From Calvatia gigantea (Eukaryota > Basidiomycota > Agaricomycetes > Agaricales > Lycoperdaceae), in assembly GCA_025093985.1 (NCBI GenBank), contig JACAAK010000004.1, positions 2,480,001 through 2,544,000 of the forward strand: a DNA stretch of 64,000 nucleotides, given 5' to 3'. The translations under genes and the position numbers were made by a program. Of this stretch, positions 10,191 to 19,482 are shown one piece after another. The notes beneath the pieces were generated by a model, which ran no database searches, had not been told where the DNA came from, and saw only the letters and a program-made list of their open reading frames with translations. Each line of letters begins with the position of its first letter. Within the stretch, counting starts at the first letter, position 1.

Positions 10191-13100
10191 CTAGTAAACC
10201 TAGAAGGGAGGAAATGATTAGCTCAAATCCAAAGATGAGCAACGGTGGACGGAAACCCACTTCAAGAACGTATCGTTCTTCCTCTTTCAAACCCTCTAAA
10301 TAATCGCCAGCACCGGCTGCGTCCATACCTTTATACTTCACAAGCGCATTGACGAGCGTCTCATAAACGTCAGGCACCGGCCATGTAGGTCCACAGAGAT
10401 AGAAAACCCCTTTCTCATCATACAGCATCTTCGCCAACACCTCCGAATCTCCCAACATCTTATGCTGGATATACACCTTCTTCGGTCCATCACGTGAGAA
10501 TGCTAACCCGGCACGAGAAATGATACCGTCCAAGATCCAAGCCTCAATTTCCTCGCCGTAGAGATACTCTTGCGATTGGTGGCGGGAGCCGAAATAATAG
10601 TAAACAGGACCAATTTCTTGGCCACGCTCCACAGCGGCGGCGAGGTATTGAAGGAATGCACGGAAGGGTGCGGCACCGGTACCGAGGCCGGCCATGATGA
10701 TAGGCTGTTTGGGGGTGGGAGGCAACTAGGATTTACGTCAGAATTTGCTTTTATAAGAGCTTTCGGAGTAACACGTACCTTCATAACACTAGGTTTAATG
10801 GACACAGTGACTTTCTGGCCAACCTTCAAGCTGTCCAAGTAACGAGTGCACTGGCCATAACGACGAGTGCCTACAAAAATCATAAGTCAGAACCAGAACC
10901 AATAACTGTAGGATATACAACATACCGTTGGGCGTAACCCAATCAACCGTAACCACAAGCAGATCAACCCGATTGCCGACAATGGACTGCGAACTTGCAA
11001 TGCTATAATGCCTCGGCTTGATATCCCCAATCAACTCGCAAAGTTTTTCAATGCCTGGTCTCGCGCTTGGATACATTCTCAGCATATCGGCAAACGAGAC
11101 AGTATCCTTCTCCGACAACTTCTTGAATGTCGATGCACCCTCCGGTGAACCAATGAAAAGCAATGCGTGTTTGTCGACGGGAGCGGATGCATACGCAGCG
11201 AGATCGGTATAAAAGGACTTGGGTGGTTTGCCGAAGAGGTCAACCTGTTGCTGGAGTGCCTGGAAGACGGTCCGGGTGTGGAGTTTGTCACTACCTGGTA
11301 ATGGGATTGTGATGAGATGGTTGGGGTCAACACCGTAGAAAGCACAGAAGTCAAGGACTTCCTCCTCATCGTTCCATCCGTGTACACCGAGGGCCTCACC
11401 GATGGCATACTTAAGGCCAGTACCGGAGGTGTCAAACTCGAGATGGAACACGTTACGGTTGTATTCCAAGGGAGTGAGGCGACGATTGACTGTGCAGGTG
11501 ATGAGGTAGGTACGGTCAGTGACTTCAGGGTGTAACAGGGGATCTTGGGGTTGCTCCTCCTCGCTCGGAACAGTCTCATCCGGCGCATATACGGACGGGA
11601 AGATGAGGTGCTTTGCCGCATCGTGCCATGAACCAAGCTTCGCGCCATTGACGAGGGTCTCACCGTCAAGAGTCTCGACGACAACGGCATTGGCTTCAAT
11701 GTTTTTAAGACTGGAAGGAGCGACCTCGGAAGGGAGGTCAATATCCACCTCTTTGAGAGCAGCCCAAGTGTAAGAACTGATTTTAGAGATGGGAATTCCT
11801 TCAAATGCTTCCTGGAAAGCATTCTGAGCGAGTTTCTCGACGATAGGCTCGCTTGCAGCCGAACCGAGGTAGAGTCGGAGGAATCCAAGGTAGGTAACGA
11901 TGGTCTGAAGAGCGTCATGGGTAGGACCAGGTGCGCCGGCCAACTTTGTGGCGATATGCTTGGAATCAAGAGTGAAGATAGCTATATTCTTCCTCAAAAT
12001 CATAGCAACGACTGCCGAGGGGAGGTTAGCGATAAGCTCCTCAGCGGGCCAGGCAGTGATGATCAAGGCGACCGAGTTATCTCTAGCAAGATCAAAGATA
12101 CGGTGTGTCTTGAGCAAGCTCTGGTCGAGTATACCGAGGAAATCGGTGGAGCCGTCGGCAGAAGGCTCGAGCGGGAGCTCGAGGGAGAGTGGAAGGGGGT
12201 TGTAGATATCGGGCTGGGGTGCAAGTAACAGCCTACTGGCGGTGATACCACCCGGTTTCGAAAAGACGTCGTGGTCGATAAGCAGGCGACCTCGGATGGA
12301 TTTTGTGGTGAAGAGGCTCTCAACAGCGTGAGAGAGCGACGATAATGGTGATTGCGGGTTGCTGAGCAGTAATAACCGTTTGGCGGCCTTGATTCGGACG
12401 TCCGTACACTCTGTTGAGAAGGAGGGGACAATTTCGCCGATAAATTGAACGAAGGCATCCGTCTCGTTTAAGAGTTGGTGAGCGTGCGAGGGGGTGATTC
12501 GGTGTGCATGGATAGCTAAAGCGCCTGTAGGAGTCCACAATGCGCTAAAGACATCGCCGTAAAGGCTACCCTGCGTTAAAGTGTTAGGGACATCGTCAAA
12601 GACGTGGAAAGTCTTGACGGAGGATGGGATGACATGACGAAGAGCTTCCTCATCCCAAGGACGAAGTACATTGACAACCACGACACCCAGGCCACTGGAG
12701 GAACTGTTCTTAACGATAGCCTTAGCAGCAAGGGCCAGAGGGCCATTTAATAACACGAGAACAGTGTGGGCACCGCTCTCCCCCGAATAATCAAAGAATT
12801 GATACCCTGCTGACTCAACAACCTCCGCGACGGTATCGGAAGGTATGCTTTCACGAGGAGGAGCAACTGCATGCCCAAATTCTCGCCCGCTAGTGTGGTG
12901 ATCAAATATATGAATGACGTGGTGGTTAGTGAGTCGATAAGCCAAATCGGCGAAATCGGCGGCTTGTTGGGCAGTGGAAGAAAGTAGGACCACAAGACCC
13001 TCAGGCAGCAGTGGCCAAGCAGCAGCCAATGACGCAAGGCTGGGAGACAACTGCCAAAGTTTCTCCTGCAGAAACGATAGTAGGCACCTGGACGATAAGT

Positions 13101-13543
13101 CTACTTTCGGTAGAGGCGGGAGGAAGGTGGGTGAGGGAAGGGCCCATCAGGGCCAGTCCTGGTGGTGTGGTATAAGCCGTTAAGATAGCCTTCTTTCCGG
13201 CATCCACACTCGTTCCTTGCGATAGACGACCAATCAAGCTCAATCCTGCACCAGCTCGAGCCTGGAGATCGATGACCGTGGCCGATCCTCCGAGCTTTCC
13301 CCAGGCCTTCGTCAAGGTACCGAAGCCGACCTGTTCTGCGACATCAAAGACATAGACAAAAGAACTGTTAGATTTTTTGGAAGCAATGTGTTCGACGACT
13401 GCAGATGGCTGGACATGGGGGTTGTTGTAGAAAAGCTCTTGAGGTGAATCTAGGGGTTGTTTGAGACGAGGGGATGGAGGAGTGGAGAGTGTGGTTGTTG
13501 GGGACAGAGGTGTAGACCAGCCGGAGCTACAGAGTGAAGCCAT
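10191..13543 (-). CDS. MET10: Sulfite reductase [NADPH] flavoprotein (alpha) subunit
   Basis: This is the electron-input subunit of assimilatory sulfite reductase, moving electrons from NADPH via FAD toward the haem subunit. The N-terminal part (first ~600 residues) is the pyruvate-ferredoxin-oxidoreductase-like region typical of fungal MET10. The FAD domain carries RHYSIASS; the NADPH domain carries GLGTGAAPFRAFLQYL, YYYFGSRHQSQEYLY and VFYLCGPTWPVPDVY. The protein ends RYVLEVY after a final intron (10200-10260), leaving a terminal exon that codes only Val-Tyr-stop (10191-10199). Two other introns give TPNGTRRYGQCTRYL and VMKLPPTPKQP. Near 13045-13090 the reading frame changes; a 37-nt GT-AG intron (13051-13087) would fix it, otherwise it is a 1-nt frameshift. 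A CACGTG box lies 135 bp upstream. Confidence 0.9.
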
Positions 13544-13677
13544 TGTGTGCGGGGGAAGAACGAGTAAGTTTGTCTGGCTTTTTTCATCTTTTCTACTTTG
13601 CTGGACTTTCGTTCGTGGGGCATGACCATGATCAAGCAATTTGGCAATTTGTGCTAACGATCGCGTTTTCGCTACGT

Positions 13678-13683
13678 CACGTG
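13678..13683. promoter_or_regulatory. CACGTG (Cbf1-type) box upstream of MET10
   Basis: The sequence TCACGTG (13677-13683) lies 135 bp upstream of the MET10 ATG. In Saccharomyces, Cbf1 bound to TCACGTG recruits Met4 to sulfur-assimilation genes, so the site fits the gene. The box also occurs near other genes in this window, so it is suggestive and not proof. Confidence 0.45.
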
Positions 13684-13809
13684 CTATCCGGAATTCGGTC
13701 CCCCGCCAATCCCGTTCGCCTAACGGAACAACTGTTACTGACTTGAACATCAACAATCAATTGCACGACACAAATATACAGGGGCCTAGTATTACAAGGA
13801 GAAGATATC

Positions 13810-14889
13810 TCAAGGGCGTATGGTCTTGAAGAAGCGATCGCCCTGTGAATCTGGTCATTAACTGAGTTTTCCGTGTAACTCCAGCGAATATCGCCTACCG
13901 CATCACCGAGACCTGGACTAACGATGCCTTCCGGAGTCAGCACGGTATCAACACCAGCGACCCAGATCTACGGACAAAAGTCGATCAGGACTGATTCCAA
14001 AAATCATCAGCAAAGTATTATACCTCAAGTTGGGGAAATTGCGCCCCGATCTGGCGAAGACCTTCCTCCGAGGCTAATACCGACAATAACTTGATCTTGT
14101 TGACTGCGGAGAGATAGTCACCATTGAGTTTATTTCTTTCGAAACCAAACCACATACCCGGAATACCCCAGTCAACGATCATCGTAAGTGCTGCAAGCGC
14201 GGTGCCACCTGTTGCGATCAGGGGATCCAGCAAGAATACTTGATCGACAGGAGGGTGGGGCGGAAGCTTGGAGTAATCTACATCTCCTTGATAAGCGGTC
14301 GCCGAGAGCTCCGGAATAATATTACCTTACATTCAACAGGTTGAAGAGTCACCTTTTCCCTGAAAAGACCCAGGTGGTATACGGGTGCATCTCTGCAGTG
14401 TTTGAATTCGGGATGTGCAAAATGAGGGGAATCAAAGCACAGACGACTAACGGGAAGAGGGAGAGCTGCAGATATGTTCAGTTGATAGGATATCGAAGTA
14501 AGAGCCGGCTACTTACTAAAGCATCACACATGCCCAGTCCAGCGCGAAGGATGGGGGTCAACCCGATTCTGGCCTTGATCCTCTGTCCTTGAAAGGCACC
14601 GACCGGAGTTTGCTAGCAGACGATTGTTTTTAGAAAGGAACCGTGCCACTCCGAATACGATACGTACGCCCTTGGAACGTCTCTACGTCCAGGTCCCTCG
14701 AGGCCTCGTAACCTAAAATCAAGCTGATCCTATGAATCCCCTGGTACCCGCTGTTAGTTCCGCTAGCCCCTTGAGGGTATTAAGGACCATTACTTCACGG
14801 AAGTCCTTTGGGGTTGTCGAGGCCTGGCGTAGCTTGGAGAGCTCGCTGTTGATGATCGGGTTAGACAGTTTATGAATCGTACTCGACAT
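13810..14889 (-). CDS. FUR1: Uracil phosphoribosyltransferase
   Basis: UPRT makes UMP from uracil and PRPP in pyrimidine salvage and also activates 5-fluorouracil. The N-terminus MSSTIHKLSNPIINSELSKL and DFREVMV, then ARIGLTPILRAGLGMCDAL, PVYHLGLFREKVTLQPVEC, the PRPP loop LLDPLIATGGTALAAL, and the uracil-binding tail IWVAGVDTVLTPEGIVSPGLGDAGDRFF cover the whole family fold. At least five introns are visible. The last one (13843-13898) restores GDAGDRFF and ends the protein KTIRP. An internal intron with donor GTATGT after DWGIP removes a spurious in-frame segment. The ATG at 14889 immediately precedes the conserved HxLSNP motif. Length after splicing is about 220 residues, normal for the family. 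Confidence 0.9.
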
Positions 14890-15149
14890 GGTTGGTGTTA
14901 AGAGTAAAAAGGTAGACCTGTAGACGCGTAACCTCGGGCATGTGTTCAATATAAGTGCCCCGGAACTTGATTGAGGTCTTAATTTATCTTATCTGGCAAT
15001 CACTTAGCCCACAATCATTAATCAAAGCTTAAAAACCCGCGTTTTCATTATATGAACCTGTCCTGTTTGTCATAATATCATGTAAATCATAGAGGCTAGC
15101 TCAGGCAAAGGTCCGCAAGTCACGGTCTGAACGATACAAAGGACTAGTG
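14890..15149. other. Intergenic
   Basis: This interval holds the promoter of the UPRT gene and the 3' UTR of RRP8; both genes lie on the minus strand. It is AT-rich around 14990-15080. No further feature is seen. Confidence 0.5.
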
Positions 15150-16500
15150 TCATCGTCGCTTGTATTCGCATGGTTTCAGCACATGCGCTCTAGATACCAA
15201 ATCCTTGACTTCACTCTCAGTCTTGGGCTTTCTTGCAGTCTTCCTGAACTCGAATGATGTAAAGTGCGTGTTGCTTTCGTCCTGCACGCATATGACTTCA
15301 ACAACTTCTATTCAGACGCGTTATAAGAGCGTACCTTGGATTTGAAACGAAAGCCAATGGTTTTTACCAGATTTTGGAATTCCTCGGCGCTCGCAAAGCG
15401 ACTGGCAACCTCGGCAATTTTTAATTCTCCCCTGCAGTGAACGGATACATCAGCGTTGATAATGAGCTGAGTAAGAACATACACACTCGGGTTTGAGTAT
15501 TCTCCACGCCTCGAGTAAACACTTTGGCCAATTTGTGCCCATGAGACTGAGCACACAGACAACAACATCTACTACTTGCGCAGACCCACTTGTCTTCTCT
15601 TCGCCATTTCCTTCAAAACCCGGGAGAGGTAAACGTCCAGAAACATCAGCCTCCACTACAAATTCGCCATCTGATACCAAGTCATAGGATAGAACGTTCA
15701 AGCCTCTGGGTATCAACGCCTTCGCGAGTGCGGCATCTCCACAACCAAAATCTGCGATGATTGTTCGAGGCGGATATGAAGAAAGAGCAGTAATGTAAAG
15801 TTGTACGGGGTTTGTGGGCCAAGAGCTAACCTGGTGTCGAAAACCTGCGTGATACTTTGAAGCGTGAACAAACCAATATAACCCAATGGGAGCGACTATG
15901 CGAACCTCTTCGAATACCTTTGGATCCCCTCGCATTAACAGATGAGCTTCCTGGCTCTCGGATTTGTACAACATTTCGTTAACCATTCTGGGGAAATGAG
16001 GTAACGTCGCAGTTCGTTGGAGATTTTACTGACCTGAAGCGTGCACCATCCAGACTCCGTCTCATCCGTTGTTGCAGCGCCGTCAACGTGGGCATGGACG
16101 ACGTCGAAGGGGTTAATGTCAAGGTCGAGGCGATGGTCGGAGGTGAGATAGAATCTCGGTGTGTCTTCACTTTCTTCGTCGGCCGAGCCGAGTCGTCATC
16201 GACAGAAACCCTCGGTTTCAGTGGTTTGGGCCTCGAAATGTTTAACGAGCTGACATGGCTTGCATCGAGCTTCCGTTTGTTTTTTAGTTGCTGTTTATCC
16301 TTTTTCTTCCTGGGAGTTCTTTTCTTCTCGGCCTTCTTTTCGTTCCTGTTAAATTTTTCCATGATCTTATCGAACGTGCCATTGGTTTCGAGAGACTGAT
16401 GCCCGCTATTCGGACGTTTACGTTTCTTGGACGGAGTGTCTTGATTTTCCTTCACAGGTGCAGCTCCGACGGACCATCCTGGGACTTCGAACATGGACAT
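15150..16500 (-). CDS. RRP8: 25S rRNA (adenine-N1) methyltransferase Rrp8
   Basis: This nucleolar SAM-dependent enzyme methylates an adenine of large-subunit rRNA. The protein opens MSMFEVPGWSVGAAPV, the usual Rrp8 start, followed by a Lys/Arg-rich nucleolar segment (KKRKRPNSGH, KKAEKKRTPRKKKDK). The Rossmann methyltransferase domain has IIADFGCGDAALAKAL (SAM loop GCGDA), NVLSYDLVS, VVDVVVCVLSLMGTNW and LEAWRILKPEGELKIAEV. It ends AHVLKPCEYKRR, the conserved C-terminus. Introns: one before the FQNLVK region that joins PEG-ELKIAEV, one after FRFKSK, and one in the middle. The ATG at 16500 (or 16494) is chosen because MFEVPGW is the family start; the frame is open further up but without recognisable sequence. 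It diverges from the P-loop ATPase gene. Confidence 0.9.
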
Positions 16501-16633
16501 CTCAACGCGAGGTGAGAGTGAGAGGGGTGGAAAAGCTGGGTTGAAACTGTTAGGTAAAATAAGGTTGACCGGAATGCACTGATGTCCGTAATTATCCAAA
16601 TTCCATTACCTTGATCCCTTGGCAAGTGAGAAG

Positions 16634-16663
16634 TGACTAGTAACCTGACTAGTCCTGACTAGT
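16634..16663. promoter_or_regulatory. Triple TGACTAGT repeat in a bidirectional promoter
   Basis: TGACTAGT occurs at 16634-16641, 16646-16653 and 16656-16663, in the 348-bp gap between the divergent RRP8 and P-loop ATPase genes. The half-site TGACT(A) resembles bZIP sites. A regulatory role is inferred from repetition and position only. Confidence 0.35.
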
Positions 16664-16848
16664 GACTGTTCCAACGGTTATAATCGCCAAGCAATTGCTG
16701 CATCTGCAGTTCCTTCTACTTCGCTTTTCGCCTCACGCCGCCAAAGTGACCGGCCCGATAGCTTTTGCTTCCTTTAGCTAAAGACCATCAGGGTTGTTAT
16801 ATAAACCCATCATTGAACCCAGCTTCCACCACTGCCTGAATTTCCAAC

Positions 16849-18766
16849 ATGTCCCATCACTCGTCTGATAGCGGTGTCTCAGCCCTCGATATGTCAATGA
16901 CGGAGTGGGATTTACTTGACGAACAAGCAATGTCTGGTAATACCAGTTTTGATTGCTCATCCGGTCCCACTCTGCATGAGTCTCGGAATGCCCCGCTCGT
17001 GATGCATTCTGCACTCGATGCGCTGGAAGCAGATGCCTATGACTCTCAATATGGCCTTTTCGGCCAAGTCATTGGCACCTGGTAAGTACTCCTGCGCCAT
17101 TCGCTACCCCGTGTGCATTGAACTTCCCCTCCAGCACCCGGGGAACTTTTGAAGCCCCATCTGATAAGCGCCTGTATATGAACTGCGTAGGGTTTCTACC
17201 TCCAACTTTTTCTTCTCTGCCTCTGACAATGTCCTGACTCCTCAGAGCGCACCGTTTTCTGCTCTCCTCTGTGGGGTCCAAGGTACGAAGAATCTTTCCC
17301 CTTTTGGGAGCAGTGTTTATCTCTCAATATACACACAACTTCCAGGAGCTGGAAAATCCCATACTTTGGGGACTATGTTAGAAAACTTGCTCATCCCAAG
17401 GTTCAAGGCCATTGGTACGCTCGAGGAGCCGATGAGCGCCTTGGTTCTTCACTTCGGTGAGGGAGGTTCCTCCTCGCTCCCCAGTGAAGTTGCCTGGTTA
17501 GCATCAGCCCCAGAAAGCCTCAAGATCGAATTGCCTTCGGTCAAGGTTTTTGTCTCACCTTCCAGTATCAACAGAATGCGTTCAGTATATGCTGAAGCCC
17601 TTGGGGATGCAGTTGAAGTTCGTCCCTTGTACTTCTCCGAATCCGAGCTCGACGCATCTGCAATACTGTCCATGATGTCGGTTAACTCCTCAGGATCTGC
17701 TCCTCTATATGTCCAGCTTGTGTTGGTGAGCCTCACACTTTTCCAGCTGTAACTGTATAAAGCCCCTATAATGACATACGCCCCATCGTGCTTTCAGTCA
17801 AGATTGCGGAGACTCGGAGAACAGTACACTTTCCGTACTTTCCAGGAGGAACTGAAGGATCTCAAGGAAGATTTAAACCCCTTACAAAAGTCAAGCCTCG
17901 AACAACGTTTGGCTCTTCTCAACTCCTTCTTGGAACCTTCGATCCCTGCAGGAAAGAAGAAGTCTAGAGTTAGGACAATGTCACGATTCGCCAAGGGTCA
18001 ATTAACCATCATCGACCTTTCCGACCCTTTCATAGATGCGGACTCTGCATGTGGTATTTTCGATATCATTTGCAGAGTGTTTACGCGTGCGGAATTAGAT
18101 GCAGGCAAGGTCCTGGTCATCGACGAAGCTCACAAAGTCGGTCATGGCATTATTAGTTGATGTGGCTTCCACTGATACGGTTTCAGTATCTTTCCAACCA
18201 CGCAGGTTCATCGGCACTAACACAAAGGATTCTCAGCATTATTAGACAACAGCGTCATTTGGGCATGAGGGTTATCATTAGTACCCAAGGCATTGTTCCT
18301 TCTTCTCTTTGTCAACCCAGGATTGACCTGGATATCTTTTGATAGAACCCACCATCCTTCCACCGGTTATCATAGATCTCTGCACGGTTATCATTCTTCA
18401 TCGATTCCAGTCTCCCGCTTGGTGGGAGCATATTGTCAAGCATGTCTCCGCGGATTTCGCAATTGGGGATGCCTTTGACCATGTTGTTCGTTTGCAGGTA
18501 AAGTCTACTCGTCTGCAAGTCATTTGACTTTGGCTAACATTTCACAGACAGGTCAATCCGTCCTTTTTGCGCCATCGGGTATTGGAAAGTTCGAAACTCA
18601 GCCAGAGGCCCTTCAGGAGGATACAAAAGCCGTATCTGTGCCCAGTGGCGGTTCCGGAGTTGGGCTCTTCGGTCGTCGGTATCTTATTTGTAAGACCAGG
18701 AAGCGATTGACAAATGATGGAGGGGCATCCCTTTTGGCCACGAAGAATGTAGATAGCGAATTCTGA
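16849..18766 (+). CDS. Orphan P-loop ATPase (fungal, HerA/FtsK-like pattern)
   Basis: The protein is an ATPase of unknown role. After a polar N-terminus (MSHHSSDSGVSALDMSM) come CTRGTFEAPSDKRLYMN and the Walker A motif CGVQGAGKSHTLGTMLENLL. Then come VLHFGEGG, a long alpha/beta region (VRPLYFSESELDASAILSMM), FAKGQLTIIDLSDPFID, the Walker B motif KVLVIDEAHK, and GMRVIISTQEPTILPP, an arginine-finger/sensor-like region, then LHRFQSPAWWEHI. The order resembles HerA/VirD4-type NTPases. Close relatives are common in mushroom genomes as uncharacterised P-loop proteins. About eight introns are needed; all but one are GT-AG. The intron at 18290-18345 must start with GC to keep ISTQEP. The stop is at 18764-18766. 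Confidence 0.75.
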
Positions 18767-18834
18767 TTGAGTAACGAAATCCCTGCTTGTTCCATTCGAA
18801 CTGCTTTATATCCGTAGACTCCTTGCCAATAAAA

Positions 18835-19303
18835 CTAATACGTGAGCCAATCCGCTATGGCTGCTGCTGTAATATCATCCCATCCAGTTGGTCCTCTCTC
18901 TAACGTGACAACACGCCCAATTTCGCTCTTGCCTAACTTTCCATTGTATAAGTGGGGAAATAATCCCTCACCGGGTCGAGGGCCGCACACTGGTAACATG
19001 ATCGGTGAGCATGGTGTTATCTTAACAGAATCAACTCTTCGCACCTTTTGCGTCCGGACTCTCCCAACGAACCTTCTCCTTGACTGGTTCAAACGGGATC
19101 TTTAGAATATACACCCTCTCTTCGTCCGTAAAGAAGCGTTTCAGAGTGCCAGGTACTTGAACCGAAGTCGAGAGGTGGATAAACCCCGATTGTTGGTCAA
19201 GTTCACTTAATGGGAGCTCTTCGGGCAGTGGATCGGGAGGAGCCGCGTTAGATGGGATAAGTTTGTAAAGATGAGTTGGGAGTGGCGATTCAGGGCTAGA
19301 CAT
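18835..19303 (-). CDS. DUF952-family protein
   Basis: This is a small (about 135 residues) DUF952 protein. THLYKLIPSN, then DQQSGFIHLSTSVQVPGTLKRFF (the GFIHLSTxxQ signature), VYILKIPFEP, RWESPDAK and, after a 55-nt intron (18990-19044), RPGEGLFPHLYNGKLG follow the family from end to end. The FPHLYG-type motif confirms it. The biochemical role of DUF952 is not established; the fold is related to ADP-ribosyltransferases, so NAD chemistry has been suggested. The ATG at 19303 is the first in frame. It converges with the P-loop ATPase gene, with 68 bp between the stops. Confidence 0.85.
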
Positions 19304-19482
19304 TGTTGAGTGAATGCTGGCGAATATAGGTATAGGTGAGGTCAGTGAGAACTTGTTTCAATCTCTGCATCGTGGATCGTCCCAATAAGTACATGCGGTA
19401 ACCGTGTATGCGAGAACAAAATCGGGCCCCTCCGTCTAGAAGTCCAGAATATGTACAAATAGCGTCCAATCACCGAAAAAAG

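Noticed and set aside
11079..11969. Long minus-strand frame of 296 codons inside MET10
   Set aside because: It is a shadow in another frame of the conserved MET10 exon; its Ser/Pro/Arg-rich content has no conserved motif.
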